A program made the translations under genes and the position numbers. A model generated the notes under the pieces. That model was not told where the DNA came from and made no database searches. It saw only the letters and a program-made list of their open reading frames with translations. This document shows positions 40,338 to 48,227 of a stretch of DNA of 64,000 nt, in pieces (within the stretch, counting starts at the first letter, position 1; each line of letters starts with the position of its first letter). This stretch comes from Sagittula stellata E-37. Its GTDB lineage: Bacteria > Pseudomonadota > Alphaproteobacteria > Rhodobacterales > Rhodobacteraceae. Location of the stretch: assembly GCF_039724765.1 (NCBI RefSeq), contig NZ_CP155729.1, positions 3,915,501-3,979,500 on the forward strand. The letters run 5' to 3'.

Positions 40338-41861
40338 ATGACTGGGCGGATCCTGGTGGTCGATGCGGTGCCTACCAACCGCATCATACTGCGAGTCAAA
40401 TTGTCTTCGGCCTATTACGAGGTCGTGCAGGCGGCCTCTGGCGAGGCGGCCCTCGCGATGATGCGCAGGTCCGATCCGGATCTGGTGATCGCGGCCTCCG
40501 AACTGCCCGACATGTCCGGCCGGACGCTTTGTTCCGCGATCCGGCGGAAGTGCGCCTCCCGCCCGGGACCGGCCGTCCCCGTCATCGTCGTGCACCCCGC
40601 GGACCGGCCGGAGGAACGGCTTGCCTCGCTCGCCGCGGGGGCGGACGACGTGCTGTCGCAGCCCATCGACGACGTCGTGATGCTGGCCCGGCTGCGCTCG
40701 CTCCTTCGGGCCCGCGACGCGGAGGCAGAGCTGCAGTTGCGCGACGACACCGGCCGGGCGCTGGGACTGGCCGAGCAGCCCTCAGACTTCAGCAAACCGG
40801 GGCAGGTGCGGATCATCGCCGACCGCCCCGGCGCGACCACACGCGCCCGGATCGAGGCGTTCTGCCGCCGCTCCGAAGACCACATCGAACTGGTCGATCC
40901 CGACAACGCCATGCGCGAGAACCCGCGCCACCCCGACCTGGTCGTCCTGCTGGAGACCGAGCATTCCGGCGGGAACGTGTTGTCGCTCCTGCCGCAATTG
41001 CGCTCCAATCGCGGCACGCGCCGCTCCGCGCTGATGTACATCGCCCTCCCCAATCACCGGAGGGAGGCCGCGTCCGCCCTCGACATGGGGGCCAACGACC
41101 TGATGTCCGACGGCCTGGAGGTGGACGAACTGGCCTTGCGGCTGAAGAAACAGATCGCCCGCAAGCGGCTGGGCGACCGGCTCAGGGCGAACATGCGCGA
41201 CGGGCTGCGCGCCGCCGTGACCGACCCGCTGACCGGGCTCTACAACCGACGGTACGCCCTGCCCCACATCTCGCGGCTGGCCGACCGGGCAGAGCGGTCG
41301 CGCAGGCCCTACGCCCTGCTCCTCGCGGATCTCGACTACTTCAAGCAGGTGAACGACGACTACGGCCATGCCGCGGGCGACGCGGTGCTGGTGACGCTGG
41401 CGCAGCGGCTGACCGACAACCTGCGGGCCGCCGACCTGATCGCCCGCTGGGGCGGCGAGGAATTCCTCGTGGCGATGCCCGACACCGACCGCACGGCAGC
41501 GCGGCTGACCGCAGGGCGCCTGTGTTCCCTGATGGCGAAGAACCCCATCTCCCTGCCCGATGGCCGCAGGATCATCGTCACGCTGTCCATCGGGGTGGCC
41601 ATCGGAGTGTCGCGCAGCGCCGAAACGCCGGTCGACCTGATTTCAAGCGCCGACTCCGCGCTCTATGCCGCGAAGAACGGCGGCCGCAATACGGTGGTCA
41701 TGGCCGACACGGTGCTCGCATTGCCGCTGACCAAGGTCGTGCGCACCCTGCCGCCCGCCCCGAAACCGAACCCGAGGCTGGCGCCCGTCGAACCGATGAT
41801 CGGTCAGGACACCGGCACCGACGGCGCGACGATCCCGCCCTGGGGCCTGCCGCGCCTCTGA
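40338..41861 (+). CDS. pleD-like: PleD-like diguanylate cyclase with degenerate receiver
   Basis: 507 residues with two receiver-like domains (~1-125 and ~150-275) and a C-terminal GGDEF domain (~290-455). The layout and opening RILVVDAVPTNRIILRVKL follow PleD. In the first receiver the acidic pair is reduced (VDA instead of VDD), and the phospho-acceptor position in DLVIAASELPDMSG is Ala four residues before the Pro, so it cannot be phosphorylated in the normal way. The cyclase site GGEEF (~373) and the I-site RAAD five residues before it are intact. Adjacent DUF3572 diverges. A Pro-rich tail of ~50 residues ends the protein. Confidence 0.88.
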   Translation: MTGRILVVDAVPTNRIILRVKLSSAYYEVVQAASGEAALAMMRRSDPDLVIAASELPDMSGRTLCSAIRRKCASRPGPAVPVIVVHPADRPEERLASLAAGADDVLSQPIDDVVMLARLRSLLRARDAEAELQLRDDTGRALGLAEQPSDFSKPGQVRIIADRPGATTRARIEAFCRRSEDHIELVDPDNAMRENPRHPDLVVLLETEHSGGNVLSLLPQLRSNRGTRRSALMYIALPNHRREAASALDMGANDLMSDGLEVDELALRLKKQIARKRLGDRLRANMRDGLRAAVTDPLTGLYNRRYALPHISRLADRAERSRRPYALLLADLDYFKQVNDDYGHAAGDAVLVTLAQRLTDNLRAADLIARWGGEEFLVAMPDTDRTAARLTAGRLCSLMAKNPISLPDGRRIIVTLSIGVAIGVSRSAETPVDLISSADSALYAAKNGGRNTVVMADTVLALPLTKVVRTLPPAPKPNPRLAPVEPMIGQDTGTDGATIPPWGLPRL

Positions 41862-41958
41862 GCGCGCGCCGGGCGGCCCGCCTCCGGCTGCGGACTCCCA
41901 TCTGCATGACGGTCACCTGAAAAACGCGCCGGAGCCGCCCGGCGCGCGCCGCCCTGCC

Positions 41959-42495
41959 CTACTCGCGCGGCGGGCCGTCCTTGCGGCGATGCTCTTCGAA
42001 ATGCCGCGCGCGCCGTTCCCGGAACCGGGCCAGCGTCTCTTCCAGACGGTCGGCGTAGGCCGCGCGTTCCGCAGGCGTCATCCCGGCGACATAGGCGCTC
42101 AGCACCTCCTGCCCGCGCTTGCGAAACCCGGCGCTGCGCTCGGCCTGCGCGGTCATCAGCGCCCCGAGCGCGGCAGGATCGTAGGGGTCGGCGCGCAGCA
42201 CCTTCAGCGCCTGCTGGTAATCCTCGATCACGTCGCGCCGCGCGCCGCGCGCCTCCGTGCGGTCGCGCAGGAACGCTTCGCGCAGCGCCTGCCGCACCTC
42301 GTCGCGCTGGTCCTCGTCCAGGGCCCGCGTGTAGGGCAGCGCCGGGTCCCCGCCGTCGGGCCGTCCCGGCGACACCGGCGGGCCGTTCCACAGGAACGCC
42401 ACCACGACGCCGGCAACCGCAAGGTTGATCGCCAGCGAGACGAAGAGCATGATCCGCATCACGCGGTTGCCTTGCGATCCGGCCATGCCGCTCAT
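41959..42495 (-). CDS. Spy/CpxP-like periplasmic stress protein, membrane-anchored
   Basis: 178 residues with one N-terminal membrane segment (IMLFVSLAINLAVAGVVVAF, ~15-34). A periplasmic, highly charged helical domain follows, with LTXXQ-like elements such as DEDQRDEVRQALREAFLRDR and MTPAERAAYADRLEE. It fits the heavy-metal-sensor/Spy-CpxP-like class that chaperones or senses envelope stress. The start overlaps the anti-sigma stop (ATGA). Together with the upstream sigma and anti-sigma genes it makes a three-gene envelope-stress module. Confidence 0.78.
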   Translation of the reverse strand: MSGMAGSQGNRVMRIMLFVSLAINLAVAGVVVAFLWNGPPVSPGRPDGGDPALPYTRALDEDQRDEVRQALREAFLRDRTEARGARRDVIEDYQQALKVLRADPYDPAALGALMTAQAERSAGFRKRGQEVLSAYVAGMTPAERAAYADRLEETLARFRERRARHFEEHRRKDGPPRE

Positions 42496-42869
42496 CCTTC
42501 CATCATCGCCAGTTCGAACCCCGAAAGCGGGTCGACGCCCATCTCTCCCAGATCCGCGCTGCCGCCCCAGAACGCGTCCAGCGTCGCGGGCGGGTTCACC
42601 CCGATCCAGATGCCCGCCGCGCAGGCCGCCGCCAGCCCGGTCATCCCGATCCAGCCGCCCAGCGCGCCGCGCACCTGGTCCCAAAGGCCCGGACCGCCCC
42701 CCTGCGGCGCCACGCGCGCCCCCGGCACCGGCATCTCGGCCAGTGCGTCGGCGGTCAGCCGCGCCATGAAATCGCCGTCGGGCACCGGCGCCTCGGCCCG
42801 TGCCGCCTCGAAGAACGCCGAGAGGTCCCCGGCGGACCCCGGCATCGTGTCGTCCCTTGGATCAGTCAT
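42492..42869 (-). CDS. Putative anti-sigma factor
   Basis: 125 residues, one central transmembrane span (GWIGMTGLAAACAAGIWIGV, ~72-91) with a short cytoplasmic N-terminus (DLSAFFEAARAEAPVPDGDF) and a short periplasmic tail. No classical ZAS zinc motif (HxxxCxxC) is present. The anti-sigma role is inferred from its overlap with the ECF sigma gene (ATG inside GATGACTGA) and from the membrane topology. Confidence 0.7.
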   Translation of the reverse strand: MTDPRDDTMPGSAGDLSAFFEAARAEAPVPDGDFMARLTADALAEMPVPGARVAPQGGGPGLWDQVRGALGGWIGMTGLAAACAAGIWIGVNPPATLDAFWGGSADLGEMGVDPLSGFELAMMEG

Positions 42870-43452
42870 CGCCGTCGTACCCCAGTTCTGTCCTGCGCCC
42901 GGCCAGAAGCGCTTCCAAAGTCCGTTTTCCCCGTGCCGTCAGACTTTCCACGGCGCGTGTCCCGATGTCCATGATCTGCGCGATCTCGGGGTTTGGCAGC
43001 CCCTCGATATGGCGCAGCACCACCGCCTGGCGCTGCCGCTCCGGCAATTGGTCGAGCGCGGCCTGCAACGCTTCGGCCCGGGCCGCCTGCTGCATGTGCT
43101 GCGCGGCAGAGGGGCGCTCGTCCTCCGGCTCCGGTATGTCGTCGAGCGCCGGTCCCGCGCGGCTCCTCCGCCGCATCCGGTCGATGCAGAGGTTCGCCGT
43201 CACCCGGTACAGCCAGGTCGAGACCTTCGCCTCGCCCGGGCGCCAGTCGGGCGCCGCGCGCCACAGGCGCAGAAGCGCCTCCTGGGTCACGTCTTCCGCC
43301 TCTGCCCGGTCGCCGCCCAGCATACGGAAGGCATGGGCCAGCACACGGGGCGCCAGCCGCGCTGTCAGCGCGCGCGCCGCAGCGGCATCGCCCGCGGCAT
43401 ACGCCGCGAGAAGCTCCTCCTCGGCACAGTCGCTCATGGCGTCATAAGGCAT
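42862..43452 (-). CDS. ECF-type RNA polymerase sigma factor
   Basis: Region 2 reads GDRAEAEDVTQEALLRLWRA and STWLYRVTANLCIDRMRRRS (~45-100). Region 4 reads LDQLPERQRQAVVLRHIEGL then PNPEIAQIMDIGTRAVESLT (~128-170). About 196 aa depending on start; 43452 or 43437 are both possible because neither has a strong ribosome site. It is the first gene of the sigma/anti-sigma/Spy-like operon. Its release by the membrane anti-sigma should activate envelope or metal-stress genes. The EF-hand gene upstream on the same strand may be a target. Confidence 0.88.
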   Translation of the reverse strand: MPYDAMSDCAEEELLAAYAAGDAAAARALTARLAPRVLAHAFRMLGGDRAEAEDVTQEALLRLWRAAPDWRPGEAKVSTWLYRVTANLCIDRMRRRSRAGPALDDIPEPEDERPSAAQHMQQAARAEALQAALDQLPERQRQAVVLRHIEGLPNPEIAQIMDIGTRAVESLTARGKRTLEALLAGRRTELGYDGDD

Positions 43453-43553
43453 CCCGGTTCCGTATCCATCTGCGCTAACCGCAACCGCGGCACCGCGCAA
43501 TGCCCCGGACCATCCGCCGTCCGGCGGGCAGCCCGGGGCGGGAACTCACGATC

Positions 43554-44150
43554 TCAGCGGTCCTGACGCCACGGGAAACGGCCCTCGCCGCGCTCGCCAC
43601 GCGGACCGTGGCCGCGATCGGCGTGCCGTTCGCGCATTTTCGCCTTTGCGGCCGCGATCTCTTCCTGGCTCAAGGCGCCGTCGCCGTCGGTGTCCAGACG
43701 TTCCAGCATCCGGTCGAACATGTCCGCCGGGGCCTGACGCTGCGCTTCCTCAAGGCTCAGCATCCCGTCGCCGTCATAGTCCAGCCGGTCGATCATCGCC
43801 TGGCTGCGCTCGGTCATCCGCGCCACGCGGCGCGCCTCGCGCTGGGCCTCGGCCCGGGCGGCCATCTCGTCGGCGCTCAGCATCCCGTCGCCATTGGTGT
43901 CGGCGTCGGTAAAGCGCTTCTCGGCGGCGGCCTTCATCTCGGCCTCGGTGATCTTGCCGTCACCGTCGGTATCCGCCGCGGCGAACATCTCTTCCGAGAA
44001 GAAGCCGCGCGGGCCCATGCCGCCCTGCGGGCCGCCATGCGCACCGTCGTGGCCACGCCCGAAGTCGCGCGCCTGCGCCGCACCGGCAGTGGTCAGCACC
44101 GCCACCAGCGCCGCAGTCATCCAGAGGGTCGGTTTTGTCCTGGTCATCAT
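43554..44150 (-). CDS. Secreted four-EF-hand calcium-binding protein
   Basis: The start at 44150 has GGAG 6 bases upstream and gives a Sec signal, MMTRTKPTLWMTAALVAVLT. Four canonical Ca2+ loops are present: DTDGDGKITEAE, DTNGDGMLSADE, DYDGDGMLSLEE and DTDGDGALSQEE. They are followed by a His/Arg/Gly-rich tail. 198 aa. Periplasmic calcium-binding proteins of this kind are common beside RpoE-type systems in Rhodobacterales. It may buffer or sense divalent ions. It lies ~100 bp upstream of the sigma gene on the same strand. Confidence 0.85.
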   Translation of the reverse strand: MMTRTKPTLWMTAALVAVLTTAGAAQARDFGRGHDGAHGGPQGGMGPRGFFSEEMFAAADTDGDGKITEAEMKAAAEKRFTDADTNGDGMLSADEMAARAEAQREARRVARMTERSQAMIDRLDYDGDGMLSLEEAQRQAPADMFDRMLERLDTDGDGALSQEEIAAAKAKMRERHADRGHGPRGERGEGRFPWRQDR

Positions 44151-44391
44151 CCTGGTCTCCATGGTTTCTGTCGCACCTGTCCCGAGCGCCGTTCTTGGGC
44201 GTCTCTGCAGGCTTCCACGCACGGGGCGGCAGCTTCCGTCGCAGAAGCCGGCACAAAACGCACGAAACACGATCACTGAAGCGTGAGCGCAAACGGTCCG
44301 AATGTGACACGCCGCCGCAAGGGCGTTTCGCCCCCTTTCATAAGCCGCACCGAGAGAGCATCTTTCGCGCTCGAGGAGGCACGGGATTTCT

Positions 44392-44784
44392 ATGCAGCAA
44401 TCAGGCAACATCGCAGCAGACACGCCGATCTGGCCGACGCTCTGGCGTGGCTGGCGCAGGCGGTGTCCGAAATGCGGCTCCGGACCGCTCCTTTCGGGCT
44501 ACCTCAAGGTGCGCGACACCTGTCCGGTCTGCCGTCAGGAACTGTACCACCACCGGGCCGACGACGGACCCGCCTACCTGACGATCCTCATCGTCGGGCA
44601 CATCATGGCGCCCCTGCTGCTGATCGTGTTTGAAGCGTGGCGGCCCGATCCGCTCGTGCTCTTCACGATCTTTGCGGTTGGCTGCGTTGCGCTTTCCCTT
44701 TACCTTCTGCCCCGATTGAAAGGGGCGATCGTGGCCTTCCAGTGGGCCCGGGGGATGTACGGCTTCGCGCCGCGCCCCGGCTGA
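44392..44784 (+). CDS. DUF983 membrane protein
   Basis: 130 residues. An N-terminal zinc-ribbon-like pair, RCPKCGSGPLL and DTCPVCRQEL, is followed by two transmembrane helices (AYLTILIVGHIMAPLLLIVF and LVLFTIFAVGCVALSLYLLP). This is the DUF983 layout of unknown function, often near cytochrome oxidase or sporulation genes elsewhere. The following NUDIX gene starts 18 bp downstream, so they are co-transcribed. Confidence 0.85.
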   Translation: MQQSGNIAADTPIWPTLWRGWRRRCPKCGSGPLLSGYLKVRDTCPVCRQELYHHRADDGPAYLTILIVGHIMAPLLLIVFEAWRPDPLVLFTIFAVGCVALSLYLLPRLKGAIVAFQWARGMYGFAPRPG

Positions 44785-44802
44785 CCGCCCGGAGGAGACC
44801 CC

Positions 44803-45513
44803 ATGACGACAACCGCCCCGACCCCCGACAAGAGCGCCCTGCGCGACGCGGCCACCGTGATCGTGCTGCGCGACCGCCGGACGCGGCCTCGGGTGCTGAT
44901 GGGCCAGCGCGGGGCGAAGGCCGCCTTCATGCCCAACAAGTTCGTCTTCCCCGGCGGCGCCGTGGACCGGGGCGACGCACAGATCCACCTCACCCGCCCG
45001 CTCTCGCCGCTGTGCGCCGCGCGGATCGAGGAAGACGCACCCGCCGGCATCGCGCGTGCGCTCGCCGCGGCCGCGGTGCGCGAACTCTGGGAAGAGACCG
45101 GCCAGATCCTCGGCACACCCGCGCCCTGGCCCGGCACCGTGCCCGCCGACTGGCTCAGCTTCGCGGGCACCGGGCACCGGCCTTCCGCCGAAGGGCTGCA
45201 ATTCGTCTTTCGCGCGATCACGCCCCCGGGCCGTCCGCGCCGCTTCGATGCCCGCTTCTTCCTGCTGGACGCAGAGGCGCTGATGTCCGACCCCGACGAC
45301 TTCTCCCACGCCACGGATGAGCTGTCGCACCTCCAGTGGATCGCCGTGGACGAGATTCGCGACTACGACCTGCCGTTCATCACCGAGGTCGTGCTGGCCG
45401 AGGTCGCGGCGCGCGCCGCCGACGAGACGCCTCCGGACAGCGTGCCGTTCTTCCGCAACGACGACGAGGAAAGCCTGTTCCTCCGCCTGCGCGGAGAGCC
45501 GATGCGCGACTGA
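44803..45513 (+). CDS. NUDIX hydrolase
   Basis: 236 residues. The Nudix box is present in the diverged form typical of NUDT7/CoA-pyrophosphatase-like proteins: GGAVDRGDAQ (~47-56) starts it and AAAVRELWEETGQILG (~87-102) supplies the REx2EE metal site. Other parts are VIVLRDRRTRPRVLMGQRG and LQWIAVDEIRDYDLPFITE. It probably hydrolyses a nucleoside diphosphate derivative; the insertion between the two halves is long. A GGAGGAG site precedes the start. Confidence 0.85.
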   Translation: MTTTAPTPDKSALRDAATVIVLRDRRTRPRVLMGQRGAKAAFMPNKFVFPGGAVDRGDAQIHLTRPLSPLCAARIEEDAPAGIARALAAAAVRELWEETGQILGTPAPWPGTVPADWLSFAGTGHRPSAEGLQFVFRAITPPGRPRRFDARFFLLDAEALMSDPDDFSHATDELSHLQWIAVDEIRDYDLPFITEVVLAEVAARAADETPPDSVPFFRNDDEESLFLRLRGEPMRD

Positions 45514-45638
45514 GGTGCACGGCCGGTGCACCCGGCGTGAACGCGGCTGATCCCCAAGGCGCGGATCGCGGCTGAACCGAACGGCGGACGAACCGCCCGG
45601 ACCGGGCGCCCCGGACAAGGCTACGTTGGACCAAGCCG

Positions 45639-45694
45639 CCTCAGACCAACCCCCTCAGTCCAGCCCCCTCAGGCCAGCCCCCTCAGACCAAGCC
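45639..45694. repeat. 14-bp tandem repeat, four units
   Basis: CCTCAGACCAACCC is repeated with small changes at 45639, 45653, 45667 and 45681. The last unit runs into the 3' end of the minus-strand gene at 45683. It is a minisatellite-like stretch in otherwise empty sequence between two converging genes; no function is suggested. Confidence 0.6.
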
Positions 45695-46057
45695 GCGCCA
45701 CATGGCGAACCACATGGCGCCAAGCGCGATCAGCGCGAGGTTCAGCACCCTCGCCGCCTTCCAGCGCACCCGCCGCGTCACGCGCCTTTCGCGCAGCACG
45801 GGGCCTTTCAGGAACCGCGCGACGCGCCGCTCGGCCTGCGCCATGGCGCGCGCGTCGATCTGGCGGGCGATCTTCGGATGCCCCGCCCCCTGCCGCGCCG
45901 CCGCCAAAGCCAGCAGGTCGCGGCGCACCGCCTCGGGCAGAGCGCCCCGGGCGCGTTTCACCCGCAACGCCAAAGGGCCGCGCCGCAGCCCCATCCTGCG
46001 CGCCAAGAGCCCCTCAAGCCGCGCCACACGGCGTGCCATGTCCCGTTCCACCTGCAT
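45683..46057 (-). CDS. Conserved hypothetical with C-terminal membrane helix
   Basis: 124 residues, very rich in Arg/Ala/Leu, with a basic helical body (VARLEGLLARRMGLRRGPLA) and one C-terminal hydrophobic segment (VLNLALIALGAMWFAMW). It resembles small tail-anchored Rhodobacterales proteins of unknown function. The frame has codon use like its neighbours. It converges on the NUDIX gene. No function can be given. Confidence 0.55.
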   Translation of the reverse strand: MQVERDMARRVARLEGLLARRMGLRRGPLALRVKRARGALPEAVRRDLLALAAARQGAGHPKIARQIDARAMAQAERRVARFLKGPVLRERRVTRRVRWKAARVLNLALIALGAMWFAMWRGLV

Positions 46058-46174
46058 GGCACGACCTTACCCGCCGCCGCATTTTCGCCTCAATTGCAGA
46101 CACGTCACCACAGCGTTCGCGCCCCGTCGACAATTGCACTGGCCCTCGTCCCGGCCCCGTCCTATCTAGGCGGC

Positions 46175-46936
46175 ATGTTGAACACGCTGACATACGGCAC
46201 GCCCGGGGGCACGCCGCTGGTGATCGTCCACGGGCTGTTCGGATCGGGCCGCAACTGGGGCGTGATCGCCCGGCGGCTGGCCGAGGAACGCTTCGTGCTG
46301 ACCCCCGACATGCGCAACCACGGCGACAGCCCGCATTCGGACAACCACGGCTACCCCGACCTCGCCGCCGACCTGGCAGAGCTGATCGACGCCCACGGTG
46401 GCCGCGCCCATGTGGTGGGCCATTCCATGGGCGGCAAGGCGGCGATGACGCTGGCCCTCATGCACCCGGAAAAGGTCGCCTCGCTCCTCGTGGCGGATAT
46501 CGCGCCGGTCGCCTACGGCCACAGCCAGCAGCAGTACATCGACGCCATGCGCAAGGTCGACCTGACGCAGGTCGACCGCCGCTCCGACGCGGTGGCGCAA
46601 CTGGCCGAACACGTCACGGACAAGGCGCTGCAAAGCTTCTTCACCCAGTCGCTCGACGTGAAGGCCAGGCAGTGGAAATACAACCTCGACGCGCTCGAAG
46701 CGGAAATGCCGAAGATCCTCGGCTTCCCGGAGATCGACGGGCAATACACCGGACCCGCGCTGTTCCTGTCCGGCGGGCAGTCGGACTACGTGCTGCCCGA
46801 GCACCGCGACACCATCCGCCGGATGTTTCCCAAGGCGCGCTTTGCCAAGATGCCGCAGGCCGGTCACTGGCTGCACGCCGACGACCCGCGCGGGTTCGAG
46901 GCCTCCGTCCGGGCGTTTCTCTCCGCCGTCTCCTGA
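46175..46936 (+). CDS. Alpha/beta hydrolase, YbfF-like esterase
   Basis: 253 residues beginning at ATG 46175. Oxyanion and nucleophile elbow motifs: VIVHGLFGSGRNWGVIAR (~16-33) and VVGHSMGGKAAMTLAL (~88-103, Ser nucleophile). Acid and base are in LFLSGGQSDYVLPE (~200) and AGHWLHADDP (~231). It matches the YbfF/ABHD11-type esterases acting on short acyl or acyl-CoA esters. The frame is open upstream but that part shows no homology. Confidence 0.88.
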   Translation: MLNTLTYGTPGGTPLVIVHGLFGSGRNWGVIARRLAEERFVLTPDMRNHGDSPHSDNHGYPDLAADLAELIDAHGGRAHVVGHSMGGKAAMTLALMHPEKVASLLVADIAPVAYGHSQQQYIDAMRKVDLTQVDRRSDAVAQLAEHVTDKALQSFFTQSLDVKARQWKYNLDALEAEMPKILGFPEIDGQYTGPALFLSGGQSDYVLPEHRDTIRRMFPKARFAKMPQAGHWLHADDPRGFEASVRAFLSAVS

Positions 46937-47069
46937 CGCGCGCGGAGAATCTCCGCGCCACGGACCGCCGCGGCGGCGGCGCGGGCAGGCATCGTCCCAC
47001 CGTGACCGCAGCGTCCCGGCCGCCCCAAGACGCGCCCGAGATGCCCAAAGCCCCCTTGACCGGGACACC

Positions 47070-47090
47070 ATATTCGAGAAATCCGAATAT
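47070..47090. promoter_or_regulatory. Palindrome ATATTCG-N7-CGAATAT
   Basis: A perfect 7-bp inverted repeat (spacer AGAAATC) lies ~80 bp beyond the 3' end of the sulfonate-region lysR. A near copy, ATATTCG-N7-TGAATTT, is in the lysR/hpsN-like promoter region at 48160-48180. The shared form ATTCGARAAAYNYGAAT suggests one regulator recognises both. Confidence 0.4.
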
Positions 47091-47172
47091 GCGGGATGAC
47101 GTTCGCAAATGAGCGCGCGACGCTCTGGACAGGGCGCCGCGCTGCGACAACCTGTACGCCATGCGCAGGTCC

Positions 47173-48138
47173 CTAGCCGTCCAGTATCTTCAGATCGCCT
47201 TCGAGCCACGGCAGCTTGGCCCAGGCCGGGCCGATCACCATGTCGCTCACCAGCATCCGCATGGTGCGCGCCACGTCGCGCGGCACCTGGTCGGTCCAGT
47301 CCGACCCGGCATAAAGCGAGATCGTCCGTGCGAAGGGGCTGAACGGCAGCGGATGTACCTCCATCCTGTCGTGCATCCGGCCCGCCCGCATGTACTGGAG
47401 AGACGTCGTCAGCGCCCAGCCGACACCGCGCGACACCAGCGTCATCAGCGACAGATGCGCGCCGATCTCGAAGCGTTCGGGAAAGGACAGCTTCTGCCGG
47501 GCCAGATGCGCCTCGATCTGCCGCCCCACCACCTGTTCGCGGTCGTAGCGCAGAAGCGGCGCCTCCCGCATCAGCGCCTCGATCCCGCCCGCCGCCTGTG
47601 CGGCACCCCGCGCGCAGACAAAGATATACGGATCGCGCACCAGCGGGTATTCGACCACGCCGGGCATGACCTCGCCGCTCGACGCGGCGATGGCAAGGTG
47701 CAGGCGGCGGGCGCGGATCTCTTCGGATATCTCGTGGCTCGGCGCGGTGATCAGCTTGAACCGGCAGCGCGTCATGCTTTCCGCCAGCATCGTCACCAGC
47801 CGGGGTGTCAGGTCGTTGTCGAAGTCGTCGATCACGCCCAGGTTCAGCACCGCCAGATGCGCGAGATCCATCACCGTCAGCTCGCTCTGCGCCAGCCGCA
47901 ACTCGCGCAACACCGCCTTCGCACGGCTGAGAAACGCCCGCCCCGCAGGGGTCAGCATCATCGGCCGGCGGCCATGGTCGACAAGCTCCACGCCCAGCGC
48001 CGTTTCGAGGTTGCGCATCTGCTGGCTGACCGCGGGCTGGCTCAGCCCGGTCAACTCGGCGGTGCGGGCGACCGATCCGCTCTCGGCCAGCGCCTCGAAC
48101 ACCTCGAGCCCGCGCAGGGACACCCCCTTGGTCAGCAT
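47173..48138 (-). CDS. LysR-type regulator of the sulfonate region
   Basis: 321 residues from ATG 48138 (CAGGAG 8 bases upstream). The helix-turn-helix is LRGLEVFEALAESGSVARTA then ELTGLSQPAVSQQMRNLETA (~8-47). The effector domain (~95-300) is typical. It diverges from the HisD-like gene across ~90 bp that contain an ATATTCG-N7-TGAATTT element, a likely autoregulatory operator. It is expected to control the dehydrogenase-lyase-racemase genes in response to a sulfonate such as cysteate or sulfolactate (inference). Confidence 0.88.
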   Translation of the reverse strand: MLTKGVSLRGLEVFEALAESGSVARTAELTGLSQPAVSQQMRNLETALGVELVDHGRRPMMLTPAGRAFLSRAKAVLRELRLAQSELTVMDLAHLAVLNLGVIDDFDNDLTPRLVTMLAESMTRCRFKLITAPSHEISEEIRARRLHLAIAASSGEVMPGVVEYPLVRDPYIFVCARGAAQAAGGIEALMREAPLLRYDREQVVGRQIEAHLARQKLSFPERFEIGAHLSLMTLVSRGVGWALTTSLQYMRAGRMHDRMEVHPLPFSPFARTISLYAGSDWTDQVPRDVARTMRMLVSDMVIGPAWAKLPWLEGDLKILDG

Positions 48139-48159
48139 CGGCTTCTCCTGAACATGCAC

Positions 48160-48180
48160 ATATTCGAAAAACATGAATTT
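48160..48180. promoter_or_regulatory. Candidate LysR operator between lysR and the HisD-like gene
   Basis: ATATTCG-N7-TGAATTT lies ~22 bp from the lysR start and ~48 bp from the HisD-like start. The inner ATTCG-N7-YGAAT form, spanning 17 bp, fits the T-N11-A style of LysR sites. It recurs as a perfect palindrome at 47070-47090. Confidence 0.45.
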
Positions 48181-48227
48181 GCGCCCCCATCAAGAATTCT
48201 GTCTCCCTGCCCGTCAAGGACCCTTCG

